DNA from: Rikenella microfusus
Lineage (GTDB): Bacteria > Bacteroidota > Bacteroidia > Bacteroidales > DYQK01
Length of the DNA stretch: 34,727 nucleotides
Reading direction: 5' to 3'
NCBI GenBank assembly: GCA_020719385.1
Contig: DYQK01000006.1
Location: forward strand, 1-34,727
Every line of letters starts with the position of its first letter. The first letter of the stretch is position 1. Shown one piece after another: positions 1 through 10,278 of this stretch. The notes under the pieces are model-generated. The model saw only the letters and a list, made by a program, of their open reading frames with translations. It had not been told where the DNA came from and searched no databases. Both the position numbers and the translations under genes were made by a program.

Positions 1-40
1 AAAACCTTGCTTGTCTTTTCGTTACAAGCAAGATTTTTTT
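1..40. terminator. Rho-independent terminator (likely bidirectional)
   Basis: 9-bp stem CTTGCTTGT/ACAAGCAAG (6-14 with 24-32), A-run on the left and T7 on the right (34-40). Lies just past the 3' end of the minus-strand C25 gene and at the window edge. Confidence 0.75.
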
Positions 41-61
41 CGCAAATTTCAAAAAAATTAA

Positions 62-3000
62 TTACTCAATAATTAACTTTTGTTGATAGATAACTTCGTT
101 ATTTTCAATGAGTTGCAACGTGTAAATTCCATTCGTTTTAATGTTCATTTTTTCAATATGTTCATCTGACGAAAGAATTAGTTGTTTCATCACAACCGTT
201 TGTCCTTGAATGTTCGAGATTTTCAAAGTAACTTTTCCAACCGTTGTGCGATTCATTTTGATAGAAAATTCGCCCAAACTTGGATTCGGATAAACTATCG
301 CAACAACTTGATTTTCAACGTTTTCCACATTCGCAGGTGCTGTAACTTTCAACGAAACGAGATTGCTGTCTTTTAACCCGCAAATATCTGTCGCAATAAA
401 CATAATTTGCGTTAAACCTGTCCAACTTGTGTCAGCAACCGAGACATTCGCCATTTTATTTGTTATTGCAATGTTCATAATTTCAGAAGCGGCTGATGTC
501 CAAAGAATTTTCGAAGTGTCAGTTTGGTCGTCAACAACATATTTATTCAACGAAATCGGAGCAAAAGGTTGTCCTTTTGTGATATATTGAGCAGGAATCG
601 ATTTTACATCGGGGGCAATATTCAATTTTACGAATGTAATTGCTGAGTTTGCGTCTGTGCATCCTGCGCCGTTTTGCGAGGCAACAACTCTGAAATAAAT
701 ATTTTTCGAAATGTTTTCTGAAACATAAACTACGCTATCCTTGCCGATTCCGCCTGTTACATCTTCGAAAATTTTGCCGTCAAAAGATTTTTGCCATTTT
801 ACTGCGTCTGCTACTTGGTCGGTGACGGTCAATGTTGTTGTGCCGTTGAGACAAACAATTTTATCTGTTGCAGAGGTTTTTCCGCCGAGAGAATTTTTTC
901 GCACTTCAACTGCCAAAGTATCTGTGAAAACTGTCGGACATTTCGCATTCGAAAGCATTATTCGATAATAAGTTGTTGTAGTCAAAACTGGAGTATTGAA
1001 CACAGAATCTTTTTCATTGAGAATTGTCGAGAAATTGCCGTTTTGCAAAGAAGTTTTTTGCCAAGAAATATTTCCTACATAATTTGAAAGCGTTAAAACG
1101 GTGCTTCCACCTTTACAAACATACGCATCAGACATCGAAATTGTACCTTTTTGCGGAGTCAGATTCACTTTGATTAACATCTCATTCGAAGTAGAATTCA
1201 CGCAACCATTGCCTGTTTGCGAAGCAACAACGCGATAAATTGTGTTTGAAGTTAACGATTCAGTTTCGAAAGCAATACTATCTGCATTTGGAATGTCAAC
1301 AAAATCAGAATTTTGTTTAACTTGCCACTGTAAATTTCCTACAGAATTGTTTAAAACCAATTTCACAACAGAATTTTCACAAACCAAAGTATCAGTTGAA
1401 GTTAATAATCTTAATTCGCCTGCGTTTGCTTGAGGTTTAACATTGATTTCAACAACATTCGAAAGCACTGAACAACCGTTTAAGTTTAAATTTGCTCTGA
1501 AATAAGTTGTTGTATTGAGATTTTCTGAAACGAAAGTCGAAGTTGTTGCTCCGTTTCCTGTTGCGTTGGAGTAAGTTCCGTTTAATGAAGTTGCGTATTG
1601 CCATTGAATATCGCCTGTTGCTCCGTTGAGGTTTAAAGTTACTGAATTTCCAGCACAAATTCCGAGAGAATCAACAGATGCTGCTGTGCCGCTCAAAGGA
1701 ATATCTTTCACTTCTACCTCGATTGTGTCGGTATAAATTGTTTGTCCCGCGCGCGTGATGCTTGCTCTGAAAAAAGTTGTGTTGAAAATTGCGTCAGAGG
1801 TGTAAGAAATGCCTGTTGCTCCATCAATATTGACAAATGCGTTTGCAAGATTTTCTGTTTTTTGCCATTGAACATCGCCTGCAGAGCCTGTGAGATTTAA
1901 TGTTGCGGTTGTGCCTTTGCAAATTGCCGATGTTGGTCCCGATAATTGTCCTGCGATAGGTGCTGTGAAATAGCAAGAAATATCTGCGTACCAACCATTT
2001 TTCATAATTGAACCGTCTGAAGTAAACTTAAAAGTTAAAGCACCTTGTTCGTTAGTTGCTGTAATTTCACCAGGAGAGTTACTGCCGTCGAAAGTTCCGA
2101 TTAATGTTGCGTTTGTACTATTTCCGTCATAAACTTTTAAAAAGTCATAACTTGATTCTGTTTCGAAATCGTTAAATGTTACTCTAGTTTTTCCTCCGTT
2201 AACTGAAGGTAAAAATGTCATGACTAATTCTTCGTTGCTGTTGTAAGTGTTTGTTGGTCCGCCTGTGTCATAAAATTTTCCGATTTGCGTTGTGACGGTT
2301 GTATTTGCCATGTTATATTCAGGAATTAAACCGACAACAACGGTTTTTTGTTCTTCTGCAGAATAATTTCCATCAGAAATTCGGTAAGTCATAGTAAATG
2401 GTGTTCCGATAGAAATTCCTTGAGTTGCGGTAACATTGAAAACTGCATACGCAGAATCATTGACAGCAAGCGAAGGAATGTTACTTGTTCCTGTGTTGAC
2501 AACAATTCCTGTACTTGCAAAAATAATCGTTCCTGTTAAATTAGAAATTGATGCGTGACCGATATTTGAAGTTTTGATTTTAATATCTGCGGTTTCGCCT
2601 GGGTCGAGAATTCCGTTATTATTCCCCATTGGGTCGGAGATAACAAGATTTCCAATAGACAAAACAGGTGCATTCGCTAGGAGAGTAAATTGTGAGGTCC
2701 AAGTACTATCTCCAACTAAAACCAAAGAAAACAAAATCGAATGTTGGTCGGGAATGTTTGAGTGAATTTGTATTCCAAAAGCATTGTTAGCAGTTAATGT
2801 ATCATTTGGGTTGATAGTTCCAAAATTATGTGTGCTGTCAGTGATGGTTACAAATGGGTCGTTAGAACGTAATATTCCGTTTACATTATTAGCTGTAGCA
2901 ACTCCAACATTTTTCACTTTTGTGTTTAAGGTTAAAGTAGCATTATTATTGACTGTTCCGCTTGCGGAATAATTTGTTAAGGTAACAAACGGTCCAGAGG

Positions 3001-5071
3001 CGGGTGCGAGAGTAATTGTTGCGATATGTGGTCTGCGATTTTGTCTTGTGATGACTAAATCTGCTGTTCCAACGGTAGAGATAGGCGGGAAGGTTAAATT
3101 AATTGTTCCGTCAGCACCTGCAATGGCTGTACCTAATAAAGTTCCATTTAACGAAAGAGCTGCGTAGGCGTAAGGTTCAGAATTGATAGTTAAACTATTC
3201 ATTCCGACTAATACGGTATTTTGATAATTTGCTGTTAAAACAGGAGGATTTGAGAAATAAATCATTACTGAGGGGTCTCCCATCAACATATAAATTTCCC
3301 AATAATATACCTTTCTTGGCGAGGTAGATTGTTCAACAGCGAGATTTCCTCCAACAACCATTTGTCCTTGAGTCACAAACCATGAAGATGTCGGTTCGTT
3401 GTGAGAGTGAAAAGTGATGTCGTAAGCACCGAGATGTTGGGCATTATAAGTTGGATTCGCAGAAATATCTTTGAAACCGCATCCCCACCAAAAATCTTCG
3501 TCCCAATAGCTGGAGTTTGTTCCTCCAATATAACCAATAGCACCTTTGTTTGCAGCGCGGAGAACTGCTTCTCCAAAACAAACATCATTATTAAACTGAT
3601 TTGACTGACAACAATTTCCAACCATCAACGGGTATTTATGTGCATTTTGTAAACCTGCTACATCGCTTACTGTAAAACTTGGGTCTGCCCAACCGTCAGG
3701 ACTGCAATGTGCGGTATAATTTGCATAACCGACTCCATTGCTGACATTCGCTATAATGTTTTGCGAATAATTGCCGCTACCTGGTTCGGGTTGAAGATAA
3801 GTGTGCGAGGTGATTCCGTTAGTGGAATTGAAATAATATGTTGTTCCATAATTAATTTGTCCATTTCCCCAAGTCATTTGGTGCGAAGCATCAGCACCTG
3901 CGGTCATTACTACTTCGTTGAGAAACGCAGAATTGGGCATTGTAAATTGTTCATATTCGAGAGTTTTGTCGATTTGTGGTTGCAATTCGGCAGCATTGGT
4001 CGCAGAGAAACGTCCATAAAAAACTTCAGGAATTTTATCGCCTGTGTATTCGCAGTAATATAAATCGGTTTTGTGCGAATCGGAAGTTCCGTCCCAAGTG
4101 GGCATTTGAGCGACATCGCCGACAAAAATCACAAAACTCGGAGCAGGTTCGCCAGAAGGAGGATTGTTATATAATCCTGCCAAATAACTTTTTATCGAAT
4201 TTGTTGTATTGCCGACAGCAGAATTATTGGTGTAGGCTTCAGTAACAATAAAACCTTTTTTCTTTTTCCACGCAATAAACGGCTGCAAAGTTGCTTGAAA
4301 CATCGGATTCGCAACAATAACCATCTTAACGGGCGTATTAGTTATCAAGGCTTTCGAGGGTTCCTGATGATTTATAAACATTCTTCCTGTACTTTCAAAA
4401 TAAGGTGAAAAATATTTACTTCTCAACGACTCAGTTTTTGATAAATCTGCATTTTTGAACGAAATCTCTGCCGAGATTTTTTTATAAACCCGCAAAATAT
4501 TTTTTACAGGATTATACGCAAACGGAGAAACCTCCAAACGAGCAATTCTTATTCCACGCATCTCGCCACTATATTCTGTCGAAACCAAAGATTTTTCAGT
4601 GAAATTATCAACCAAATAAGCAGCAGAATTGAGTTCAAAAGGAATTTTATCCACACTCTTAGACAAAGTTGGCTGTGCAGGAATAATTTTCGCAGAAATT
4701 CCCAAATCGGCAAGTGAAACGTCTTCATATTCTGATGACAAAATTTTCACTTCCAGCGTTGCACCCTGCGGGATTTCCATCAACTTTGAGAGAACGGGCA
4801 AATCGGGATAACCAACGTTAAACGTTTTCATATAATCGGAATTTACGATTCGCACAAAATTTCCAGCATCGGTCTTTTCCTCAACGAATGAAAACTTGGA
4901 CAATTCTGTCTCAAAAGTTAAACCTGCGTTAGATTGTTTGAGAACTTTGAAGTTTGTTGTCGAAACATTTGACAACGAAACACTTTTGTCTTGGGCAAAA
5001 AGAAAACCACCGCAAAACAAAAATACGAGAAATAACGAAAAAATTTTTCGCATAAATCTAATTTTTAACAA
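62..5071 (-). CDS. Gingipain-like C25 family cysteine peptidase with CUB-like domain, Ig-like repeats and T9SS type A sorting domain
   Basis: Signal peptide (KIFSLFLVFLFCGGFLFAQ). C25 core 'YANYTAHCSPDGWADPSFTVSDVAGLQNAHKYPLMVGNCCQSNQF'. CUB-like 'YNSNEELVMTFLP...SYDFLKVYDGNS'. Repeated Ig-like units. C-terminus 'IVYPNPSLGEFSIKM...IYTLQLIENNEVIYQQKLIIE' is a classic T9SS CTD. Confidence 0.92.
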   Translation of the reverse strand: MLKIRFMRKIFSLFLVFLFCGGFLFAQDKSVSLSNVSTTNFKVLKQSNAGLTFETELSKFSFVEEKTDAGNFVRIVNSDYMKTFNVGYPDLPVLSKLMEIPQGATLEVKILSSEYEDVSLADLGISAKIIPAQPTLSKSVDKIPFELNSAAYLVDNFTEKSLVSTEYSGEMRGIRIARLEVSPFAYNPVKNILRVYKKISAEISFKNADLSKTESLRSKYFSPYFESTGRMFINHQEPSKALITNTPVKMVIVANPMFQATLQPFIAWKKKKGFIVTEAYTNNSAVGNTTNSIKSYLAGLYNNPPSGEPAPSFVIFVGDVAQMPTWDGTSDSHKTDLYYCEYTGDKIPEVFYGRFSATNAAELQPQIDKTLEYEQFTMPNSAFLNEVVMTAGADASHQMTWGNGQINYGTTYYFNSTNGITSHTYLQPEPGSGNYSQNIIANVSNGVGYANYTAHCSPDGWADPSFTVSDVAGLQNAHKYPLMVGNCCQSNQFNNDVCFGEAVLRAANKGAIGYIGGTNSSYWDEDFWWGCGFKDISANPTYNAQHLGAYDITFHSHNEPTSSWFVTQGQMVVGGNLAVEQSTSPRKVYYWEIYMLMGDPSVMIYFSNPPVLTANYQNTVLVGMNSLTINSEPYAYAALSLNGTLLGTAIAGADGTINLTFPPISTVGTADLVITRQNRRPHIATITLAPASGPFVTLTNYSASGTVNNNATLTLNTKVKNVGVATANNVNGILRSNDPFVTITDSTHNFGTINPNDTLTANNAFGIQIHSNIPDQHSILFSLVLVGDSTWTSQFTLLANAPVLSIGNLVISDPMGNNNGILDPGETADIKIKTSNIGHASISNLTGTIIFASTGIVVNTGTSNIPSLAVNDSAYAVFNVTATQGISIGTPFTMTYRISDGNYSAEEQKTVVVGLIPEYNMANTTVTTQIGKFYDTGGPTNTYNSNEELVMTFLPSVNGGKTRVTFNDFETESSYDFLKVYDGNSTNATLIGTFDGSNSPGEITATNEQGALTFKFTSDGSIMKNGWYADISCYFTAPIAGQLSGPTSAICKGTTATLNLTGSAGDVQWQKTENLANAFVNIDGATGISYTSDAIFNTTFFRASITRAGQTIYTDTIEVEVKDIPLSGTAASVDSLGICAGNSVTLNLNGATGDIQWQYATSLNGTYSNATGNGATTSTFVSENLNTTTYFRANLNLNGCSVLSNVVEINVKPQANAGELRLLTSTDTLVCENSVVKLVLNNSVGNLQWQVKQNSDFVDIPNADSIAFETESLTSNTIYRVVASQTGNGCVNSTSNEMLIKVNLTPQKGTISMSDAYVCKGGSTVLTLSNYVGNISWQKTSLQNGNFSTILNEKDSVFNTPVLTTTTYYRIMLSNAKCPTVFTDTLAVEVRKNSLGGKTSATDKIVCLNGTTTLTVTDQVADAVKWQKSFDGKIFEDVTGGIGKDSVVYVSENISKNIYFRVVASQNGAGCTDANSAITFVKLNIAPDVKSIPAQYITKGQPFAPISLNKYVVDDQTDTSKILWTSAASEIMNIAITNKMANVSVADTSWTGLTQIMFIATDICGLKDSNLVSLKVTAPANVENVENQVVAIVYPNPSLGEFSIKMNRTTVGKVTLKISNIQGQTVVMKQLILSSDEHIEKMNIKTNGIYTLQLIENNEVIYQQKLIIE

Positions 5072-5106
5072 ATTTATAAGAGAATTAAACTAAATAGTTT
5101 CCGCTG

Positions 5107-5114
5107 CAAAGATA
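5107..5114 (-). promoter_or_regulatory. Bacteroidetes -7 box (TATCTTTG on minus) upstream of C25 peptidase
   Basis: CAAAGATA on + strand; exact TAnnTTTG. No correctly spaced -33 TTTG found (nearest spacer 15). Confidence 0.4.
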
Positions 5115-5324
5115 CAAAAAATTTTTACACAAACCTAATGATTCGTTATAATTTTTTTTATTTTTGAAAAAAAATATTATTTTTGTACTCTCAAATTTTA
5201 TTAATTTTTATTCTCAAAAAGATTTTTTTGCAACTTTTTCACATTATTTTTGTCTTTTAAAAGAGAAATTAAATTTTTTGATTTATTTTTGTCTGATTTT
5301 TTTAAATAAATTTTTTCGAGAAAA

Positions 5325-7658
5325 ATGAAACATTTTATTATTGGAATAATGTTTTTCCTCAGTCCGTTGTTGATTTTTGCCCAAAAATATATCGTCAGCG
5401 GCACTATTCGAGATGCTTCCAACGGCGAATCACTCATCGGAGTGGCAGTTTACGTTACAGAATTGAAAACAGGTGCAGTAACCAACACTTACGGATTCTT
5501 TTCCATCACACTTCCCAAAGGAACATACAATTTGACCGTTTCGTATTTGGGTTTTAAAACCGAATCTCGTACTTTGAACCTTTCGCAAAACGAAAAATGG
5601 GACATCAATATGGTTGTTTCCGACAAAACTTTGCAAGAAGTGAAAGTTACGGGTGAACGCAAAAATGCGAATGTTCAGAAAGTCGAGATGAGTACAGCAC
5701 AAATTCCCATCAAAACGATTCAGCGAATTCCTGCCTTGATGGGCGAGGTTGACGTAATTAAGACAATTCAGTTGTTGCCCGGCGTTCAAACAGCAGGCGA
5801 AGGCGGCTCAGGTTTTTATGTCCGAGGCGGTAATGTTGACCAAAATCTCGTTTTACTTGACGAGGCAACCGTTTACAATGTTTCGCATCTCGGCGGTTTT
5901 TTCTCCGTTTTTAACCAAGACGCAATTAAGGACGTAAAACTTTACAAAGGCGGAATTCCTGCCGAATACGGCGGCAGACTTTCCTCACTTTTAGACATCC
6001 GAATGAAAGAAGGAAATTTAAAACGTTTCGCAGTAACAGGCGGAATCGGCATTTTGTCAAGTCGTTTAACAGTCGAAGCACCCATTTTGCCCGACAAATG
6101 TTCGTTTGTTATCTCGGGCAGAAGAACGTATTATGATTTATTTTTCCCTTTGTTACCTGACACCAACATTCAGAAAAGTGCTGTTTATTTTTATGATTTA
6201 AACGCAAAAATTAATTACACTATTGATGAAAATAATCGCGTTTTCTTTTCAGGCTACTTCGGAAATGACATAATGAGTTTTGCGAAACAATTCGAAATAC
6301 AATACGGAAATGCCACATTTACAACGCGTTACAACCATCTTTTTAGTTCAAAATTGTTCTCAAACGTAACATTAATTTACAGCAAATTTGATTATAGTTT
6401 GGGACAGCCTTCGGGACCAATGTCGTTTAAATGGATTTCTTATATCAAAGATTACTCAATAAAAAACGATTATACGTGGTATTTAAACCCGAAAAATACG
6501 ATTCATTTCGGTGCAGGAACAATTTATCATATTTTTGCCCCCGGTTATTTAACGGGAGAAAGTTTTTTTAGTATGGCTTTGCCGAATAATTATGCATTTG
6601 AACATTCCGTTTTTGCAAGCAACGAACAAAAAATCGGCGACAAACTGACGCTTCAATACGGTTTGCGTTTTACGGCGTTTCAAAATTTTGGAAAAGCAAC
6701 GTATTACGTTTTTGATACGAAAAATCCCGAACAATATACCGTTATTGACACTCTCGAATATGAAAGCAACGAGTTAATCAACACTTATTACGGTTTAGAA
6801 CCACGTTTTAATTTAGTTTACCAAATCAATGACGAAACTTCGATAAAAGCATCTTATAATCGAACTTTTCAATATATACATCTCGCAACCAATACGATGT
6901 CTTTGACACCGCTTGACGTTTGGTTTCCGAGTACTCCAAATAATAAACCGCAACGAGCCGACCAAGTAGCCATTGGGTTGTTTAAAAACTTTTTCGACAA
7001 CATTCTCGAAACATCTTTCGAAATTTATTATAAAGATATGAACGATGTTGTTGATTTTAAAAATCACTCAATGCTGCTGACTAACCCATATTTTGACGGC
7101 GAACTTCGACGAGGAACAGGTTATTCCTACGGTGCAGAAATATTTATCAAAAAACGAGAAGGCAGATTCACGGGATGGATAAGTTACACTTATTCCGTTA
7201 CAAAACGCAAAATCCCCGAAGTTAGTCCGAAAGAATTTTTTGCAACATACGACAAACCACATAATTTGTCTCTTGTTGCTTCGTTTGATATTACCAACAG
7301 AATCAATATCTCGGCAAATTGGGTTTATGTCTCAGGCGCACCACGCACCATGCCGACAGGAAAATTTATTTTCGACAACAACATTTGTCCAATTTACACC
7401 GAAAGAAACTCAATCCGATTGCCCGATTATCACCGAATGGATTTATCTCTCACTATTGACGGCAAAAAAGTTAAACCCGATGGAACACCAAAACGATTCA
7501 TCGGCAGTTGGAATTTTTCGATTTATAATCTTTACGACCGCCATAATGCGTATTCCATCGAGTTTAATCAAGATTCAGAAAATCCCAATATCACAAAAGC
7601 AGAAAAGTTTTATCTTTTTTCTATTTTCCCATCAATAACTTACAATTTTAAATTTTAA
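5325..7658 (+). CDS. TonB-dependent receptor with N-terminal CarboxypepD_reg-like domain
   Basis: Signal peptide; 'YIVSGTIRDASNGESLIGVAVYV...' carboxypeptidase regulatory-like domain; plug 'RIPALMGEVDVIKTIQLLPGVQTAGEGGSGFYVRGGNVDQNLVLLDEATVYN'; C-terminal beta-strand 'FPSITYNFKF'. Confidence 0.93.
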   Translation: MKHFIIGIMFFLSPLLIFAQKYIVSGTIRDASNGESLIGVAVYVTELKTGAVTNTYGFFSITLPKGTYNLTVSYLGFKTESRTLNLSQNEKWDINMVVSDKTLQEVKVTGERKNANVQKVEMSTAQIPIKTIQRIPALMGEVDVIKTIQLLPGVQTAGEGGSGFYVRGGNVDQNLVLLDEATVYNVSHLGGFFSVFNQDAIKDVKLYKGGIPAEYGGRLSSLLDIRMKEGNLKRFAVTGGIGILSSRLTVEAPILPDKCSFVISGRRTYYDLFFPLLPDTNIQKSAVYFYDLNAKINYTIDENNRVFFSGYFGNDIMSFAKQFEIQYGNATFTTRYNHLFSSKLFSNVTLIYSKFDYSLGQPSGPMSFKWISYIKDYSIKNDYTWYLNPKNTIHFGAGTIYHIFAPGYLTGESFFSMALPNNYAFEHSVFASNEQKIGDKLTLQYGLRFTAFQNFGKATYYVFDTKNPEQYTVIDTLEYESNELINTYYGLEPRFNLVYQINDETSIKASYNRTFQYIHLATNTMSLTPLDVWFPSTPNNKPQRADQVAIGLFKNFFDNILETSFEIYYKDMNDVVDFKNHSMLLTNPYFDGELRRGTGYSYGAEIFIKKREGRFTGWISYTYSVTKRKIPEVSPKEFFATYDKPHNLSLVASFDITNRINISANWVYVSGAPRTMPTGKFIFDNNICPIYTERNSIRLPDYHRMDLSLTIDGKKVKPDGTPKRFIGSWNFSIYNLYDRHNAYSIEFNQDSENPNITKAEKFYLFSIFPSITYNFKF

Positions 7659-7664
7659 TTTTTT

Positions 7665-8570
7665 ATGAAAACCGTCATTTTTAACGTTTTGATTTTTTTT
7701 GCGTTTACAATTTTTACGTTTTGCACCGAACCTTACGACATCGATTTGCCCGAAACTGAAAGCAACCGTTTAATAGTCGAAGGAAAACTTACCACCGAAA
7801 AAACTATTCACAAAGTGATAATCTCGCGTTCTTCGGGATATTTTTATAATCTTCCGCCCAAAATGGAAACAGGAGCAAAAGTGTTTATTACCTGCGGAAT
7901 CGACACGATTTTTTTACAAGAAAGCGAGAAAGCAGGAATTTATCTCACCGAAAATATCGCAGGAGAAATTGGAAAAACGTACACTCTGCACATCAAAACG
8001 GGCAACGAATTTTTCGAAGCAACAACAACAATTCCGAGAACAGAAAAAATTGATTCCATAAGTTTTCGTTACGTTAAATCAGGAATACTCAGAATAGGAC
8101 AAAGAACCAACAAAGGAATTTACAATATTCTTTTTTACGCACAAGAACTGCCGAGTCCGTCTTATGAATTGCGAGATTTTATTATGTTTGAACTTTATCT
8201 CGACAATAAACTCTACACCGACAGTTTAGACGAAAAACAATTCCTCGACGACGGTGCTGTTGATGGAAAATATATTGACAGCATGCGAATTTTTCGACTC
8301 GCACAAGACAGTTTGCAAACCGACACCGTTATTGCAAAAGTAAAAATGTATTGCGTTTCGGAAGGATTTTATAATTTTTGGTTGGGTTTTATGTTTGAAA
8401 CGCGTTTCAAAGGTGGACCTTTCAGTGCAACGCCTTCGAATGCTCCGACTAACATTACAAATAAAACGAATCCGACCAATAACGGTTTAGGATATTTTTG
8501 GGCAGCGTCAGTTGATTCAGCGTTTACAAAAATTATCAAAGTCAAACCCGATTCTACTCAAGTGAAATAA
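7665..8570 (+). CDS. DUF4249-family lipoprotein
   Basis: Lipobox-like 'TIFTFC'; 'DIDLPETESNRLIVEGKLTTEKTIHKVIISRSSGYF' typical of DUF4249; immediately downstream of the TonB receptor (6-nt gap). Confidence 0.8.
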   Translation: MKTVIFNVLIFFAFTIFTFCTEPYDIDLPETESNRLIVEGKLTTEKTIHKVIISRSSGYFYNLPPKMETGAKVFITCGIDTIFLQESEKAGIYLTENIAGEIGKTYTLHIKTGNEFFEATTTIPRTEKIDSISFRYVKSGILRIGQRTNKGIYNILFYAQELPSPSYELRDFIMFELYLDNKLYTDSLDEKQFLDDGAVDGKYIDSMRIFRLAQDSLQTDTVIAKVKMYCVSEGFYNFWLGFMFETRFKGGPFSATPSNAPTNITNKTNPTNNGLGYFWAASVDSAFTKIIKVKPDSTQVK

Positions 8571-8582
8571 ATTGTTGAAAAC

Positions 8583-8609
8583 CTGTCAGAGTGCGAAAGC
8601 ACCTGACAG
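8583..8609 (+). terminator. Hairpin with GAAA tetraloop, CTGTCAG-type stem
   Basis: CTGTCAG(A)GTGC-GAAA-GCACCTGACAG: 11 bp stem with one bulged A, closed by GAAA; lies between convergent genes. Confidence 0.6.
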
Positions 8610-8612
8610 AAT

Positions 8613-10208
8613 TTATTTTTTCACGTCTCTTTTCCAAAAAACGAAACCATTTTTTTCATACAAAATTTTCAATTCCAAATATTTCTCCGAAATCTCTTTT
8701 TTGTGAATATTTTTACTCACAAAATATGCAAGTTTCTCAATATTCCCCGTCAATAAAAATTCTGTACTCTGCGGAATTGACTTTTTTTTCTCAAAATAAA
8801 ACAAATGTGCAAAACTTTTAAATTTTAACGTTTCGACATAACAATCTTGATTTCTCAACGATTTATAAAACTCAATAGCCGAGTGTTGACTATATTTCTC
8901 TATGTTCGAAGTTAAAAAAAGAATTGTTAAAACGGTAAAAACGCCTGTTATGACAAAAATATTCACAAAATTTCTTTTGCGAAGGTAAAAAATTAACCCC
9001 AAAATGAGAAATAAACCGATGAGAAACTCAAAACCTAACCATTTTCCATCAGCGGCAAGATTGGCAACCGCAAAATCATCCTTAATCAATTGATTTTCAA
9101 TAATTTTCTGCTTAAAATTATCTATTTGCGAGACTAAAATCACCGTTATTCCAATGAAAATTCCAATGAAAAGAAGTAAAAAACTTTGTATTTTTCGCCA
9201 TCTAAACGTTTGATTTTCAATGTAATACAACGAATATGCACCTAAAAATGTCAGGGGAAAATAACAAAGCGAGGAGTAATGAACAATTTTTGTCTGCACA
9301 ACCGTAAAAAGAATCAAAACCGTCCAAAATAAAATCAACATAAGTCGTTTAAAATCAAGCTGTTGCGAGTTGTCTTTGTCGTTTTTTTGAAAAGAATTTA
9401 ACGCAAAAATCGAAGCAGGAAAAACCCCGACCAACAAAACCACAAAATGATAAAGCAGAAAACCTTTGTGTCCCGCATCGTGAGTCTGAAATAAACGAAT
9501 TTGATAGACAAAAAAATCAACAACAATATCAAAATTGCCGTTTAAAATTTCAATGATAAACCAACTTCCGCCTGTGAGGGCAAGCACGAGAGAGAATATT
9601 AAAAAGTTTAATATCGAAATTTTTACTCGAAACTTCTTGAAAATCAAGAAGATAAAAATTACTAAACCAAAAATCAACAACGCAACAGGTCCTTTTGTCA
9701 AGATTGCGAGTCCGATGAAAAATGCGGAAAGAGAAATATTTTTGTTCTTCGAATCAAACGAAAATGCTGCGAAAAAATATATGCCGAGAAAAATAAACAA
9801 ATTAAAAAACGGGTCAATAATTCCTGATTTGAAGTAAAAATGCGGTAATATTGAACCGAGATAGGTTAAAACCCAAAAAATCCCAAATTTTTCGTTGAAA
9901 AATCGCTTTCCGATGCGAAAGATAACTATTGAAGTTAAAATTCCGCAAATGGCGTTGGGAAAACGTGCAGCGAACTCGTTTATTCCAAAAATTTTCATTG
10001 ATAAAACCTGAAACCAAATAAATAACGGCGGCTTCTCCCAAAAAGGTAAAAAATTTATTTGTACGGTTAAAAAGTTGTTGCTTTCTATCATCTCGCGTGC
10101 CGATTCTGCGAAGTTTATCTCGTCCCAATCGAAAAGATGCGAACCCCAAAGAAAAGGAATAAATAAAACAGCTGAAATTATGAAAATTAAAATTTCTTTT
10201 TGCTTCAT
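8613..10208 (-). CDS. GT39/ArnT-like membrane glycosyltransferase
   Basis: 'GSHLFDWDEINFAESAREMIESNNFLTVQINFLPFWEKPPLFIWFQVLSMKIFGINEFAARFPNAI' is the PMT/ArnT N-terminal signature; multiple TM helices. Start moved from 10250 to the internal ATG at 10208 (MKQKEILIFIISAVLF). Confidence 0.85.
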   Translation of the reverse strand: MKQKEILIFIISAVLFIPFLWGSHLFDWDEINFAESAREMIESNNFLTVQINFLPFWEKPPLFIWFQVLSMKIFGINEFAARFPNAICGILTSIVIFRIGKRFFNEKFGIFWVLTYLGSILPHFYFKSGIIDPFFNLFIFLGIYFFAAFSFDSKNKNISLSAFFIGLAILTKGPVALLIFGLVIFIFLIFKKFRVKISILNFLIFSLVLALTGGSWFIIEILNGNFDIVVDFFVYQIRLFQTHDAGHKGFLLYHFVVLLVGVFPASIFALNSFQKNDKDNSQQLDFKRLMLILFWTVLILFTVVQTKIVHYSSLCYFPLTFLGAYSLYYIENQTFRWRKIQSFLLLFIGIFIGITVILVSQIDNFKQKIIENQLIKDDFAVANLAADGKWLGFEFLIGLFLILGLIFYLRKRNFVNIFVITGVFTVLTILFLTSNIEKYSQHSAIEFYKSLRNQDCYVETLKFKSFAHLFYFEKKKSIPQSTEFLLTGNIEKLAYFVSKNIHKKEISEKYLELKILYEKNGFVFWKRDVKK

Positions 10209-10247
10209 AAAAAAAGTTTTAACGCACAAAAATAAATATTTTTCACA

Positions 10248-10278
10248 CAAAAATAAAATTTCTTTTCATTTTTTCAAA
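10248..10278 (-). promoter_or_regulatory. Bacteroidetes promoter TTTG-N19-TATTTTTG for the GT39 gene
   Basis: Minus strand: -7 TATTTTTG (CAAAAATA at 10248-10255), -33 TTTG (CAAA at 10275-10278), spacer 19. The -33 box lies at the end of hepT. Confidence 0.5.

Noticed and set aside
182-4811. Many plus-strand ORFs of 60-118 aa inside the C25 gene
   Set aside because: Antisense to a well-supported CDS; Cys/Phe-rich low-complexity translations with no recognisable domain.
8591-8821. 76-aa plus-strand ORF
   Set aside because: Antisense to the GT39 3' end and begins inside the hairpin; no domain signal.
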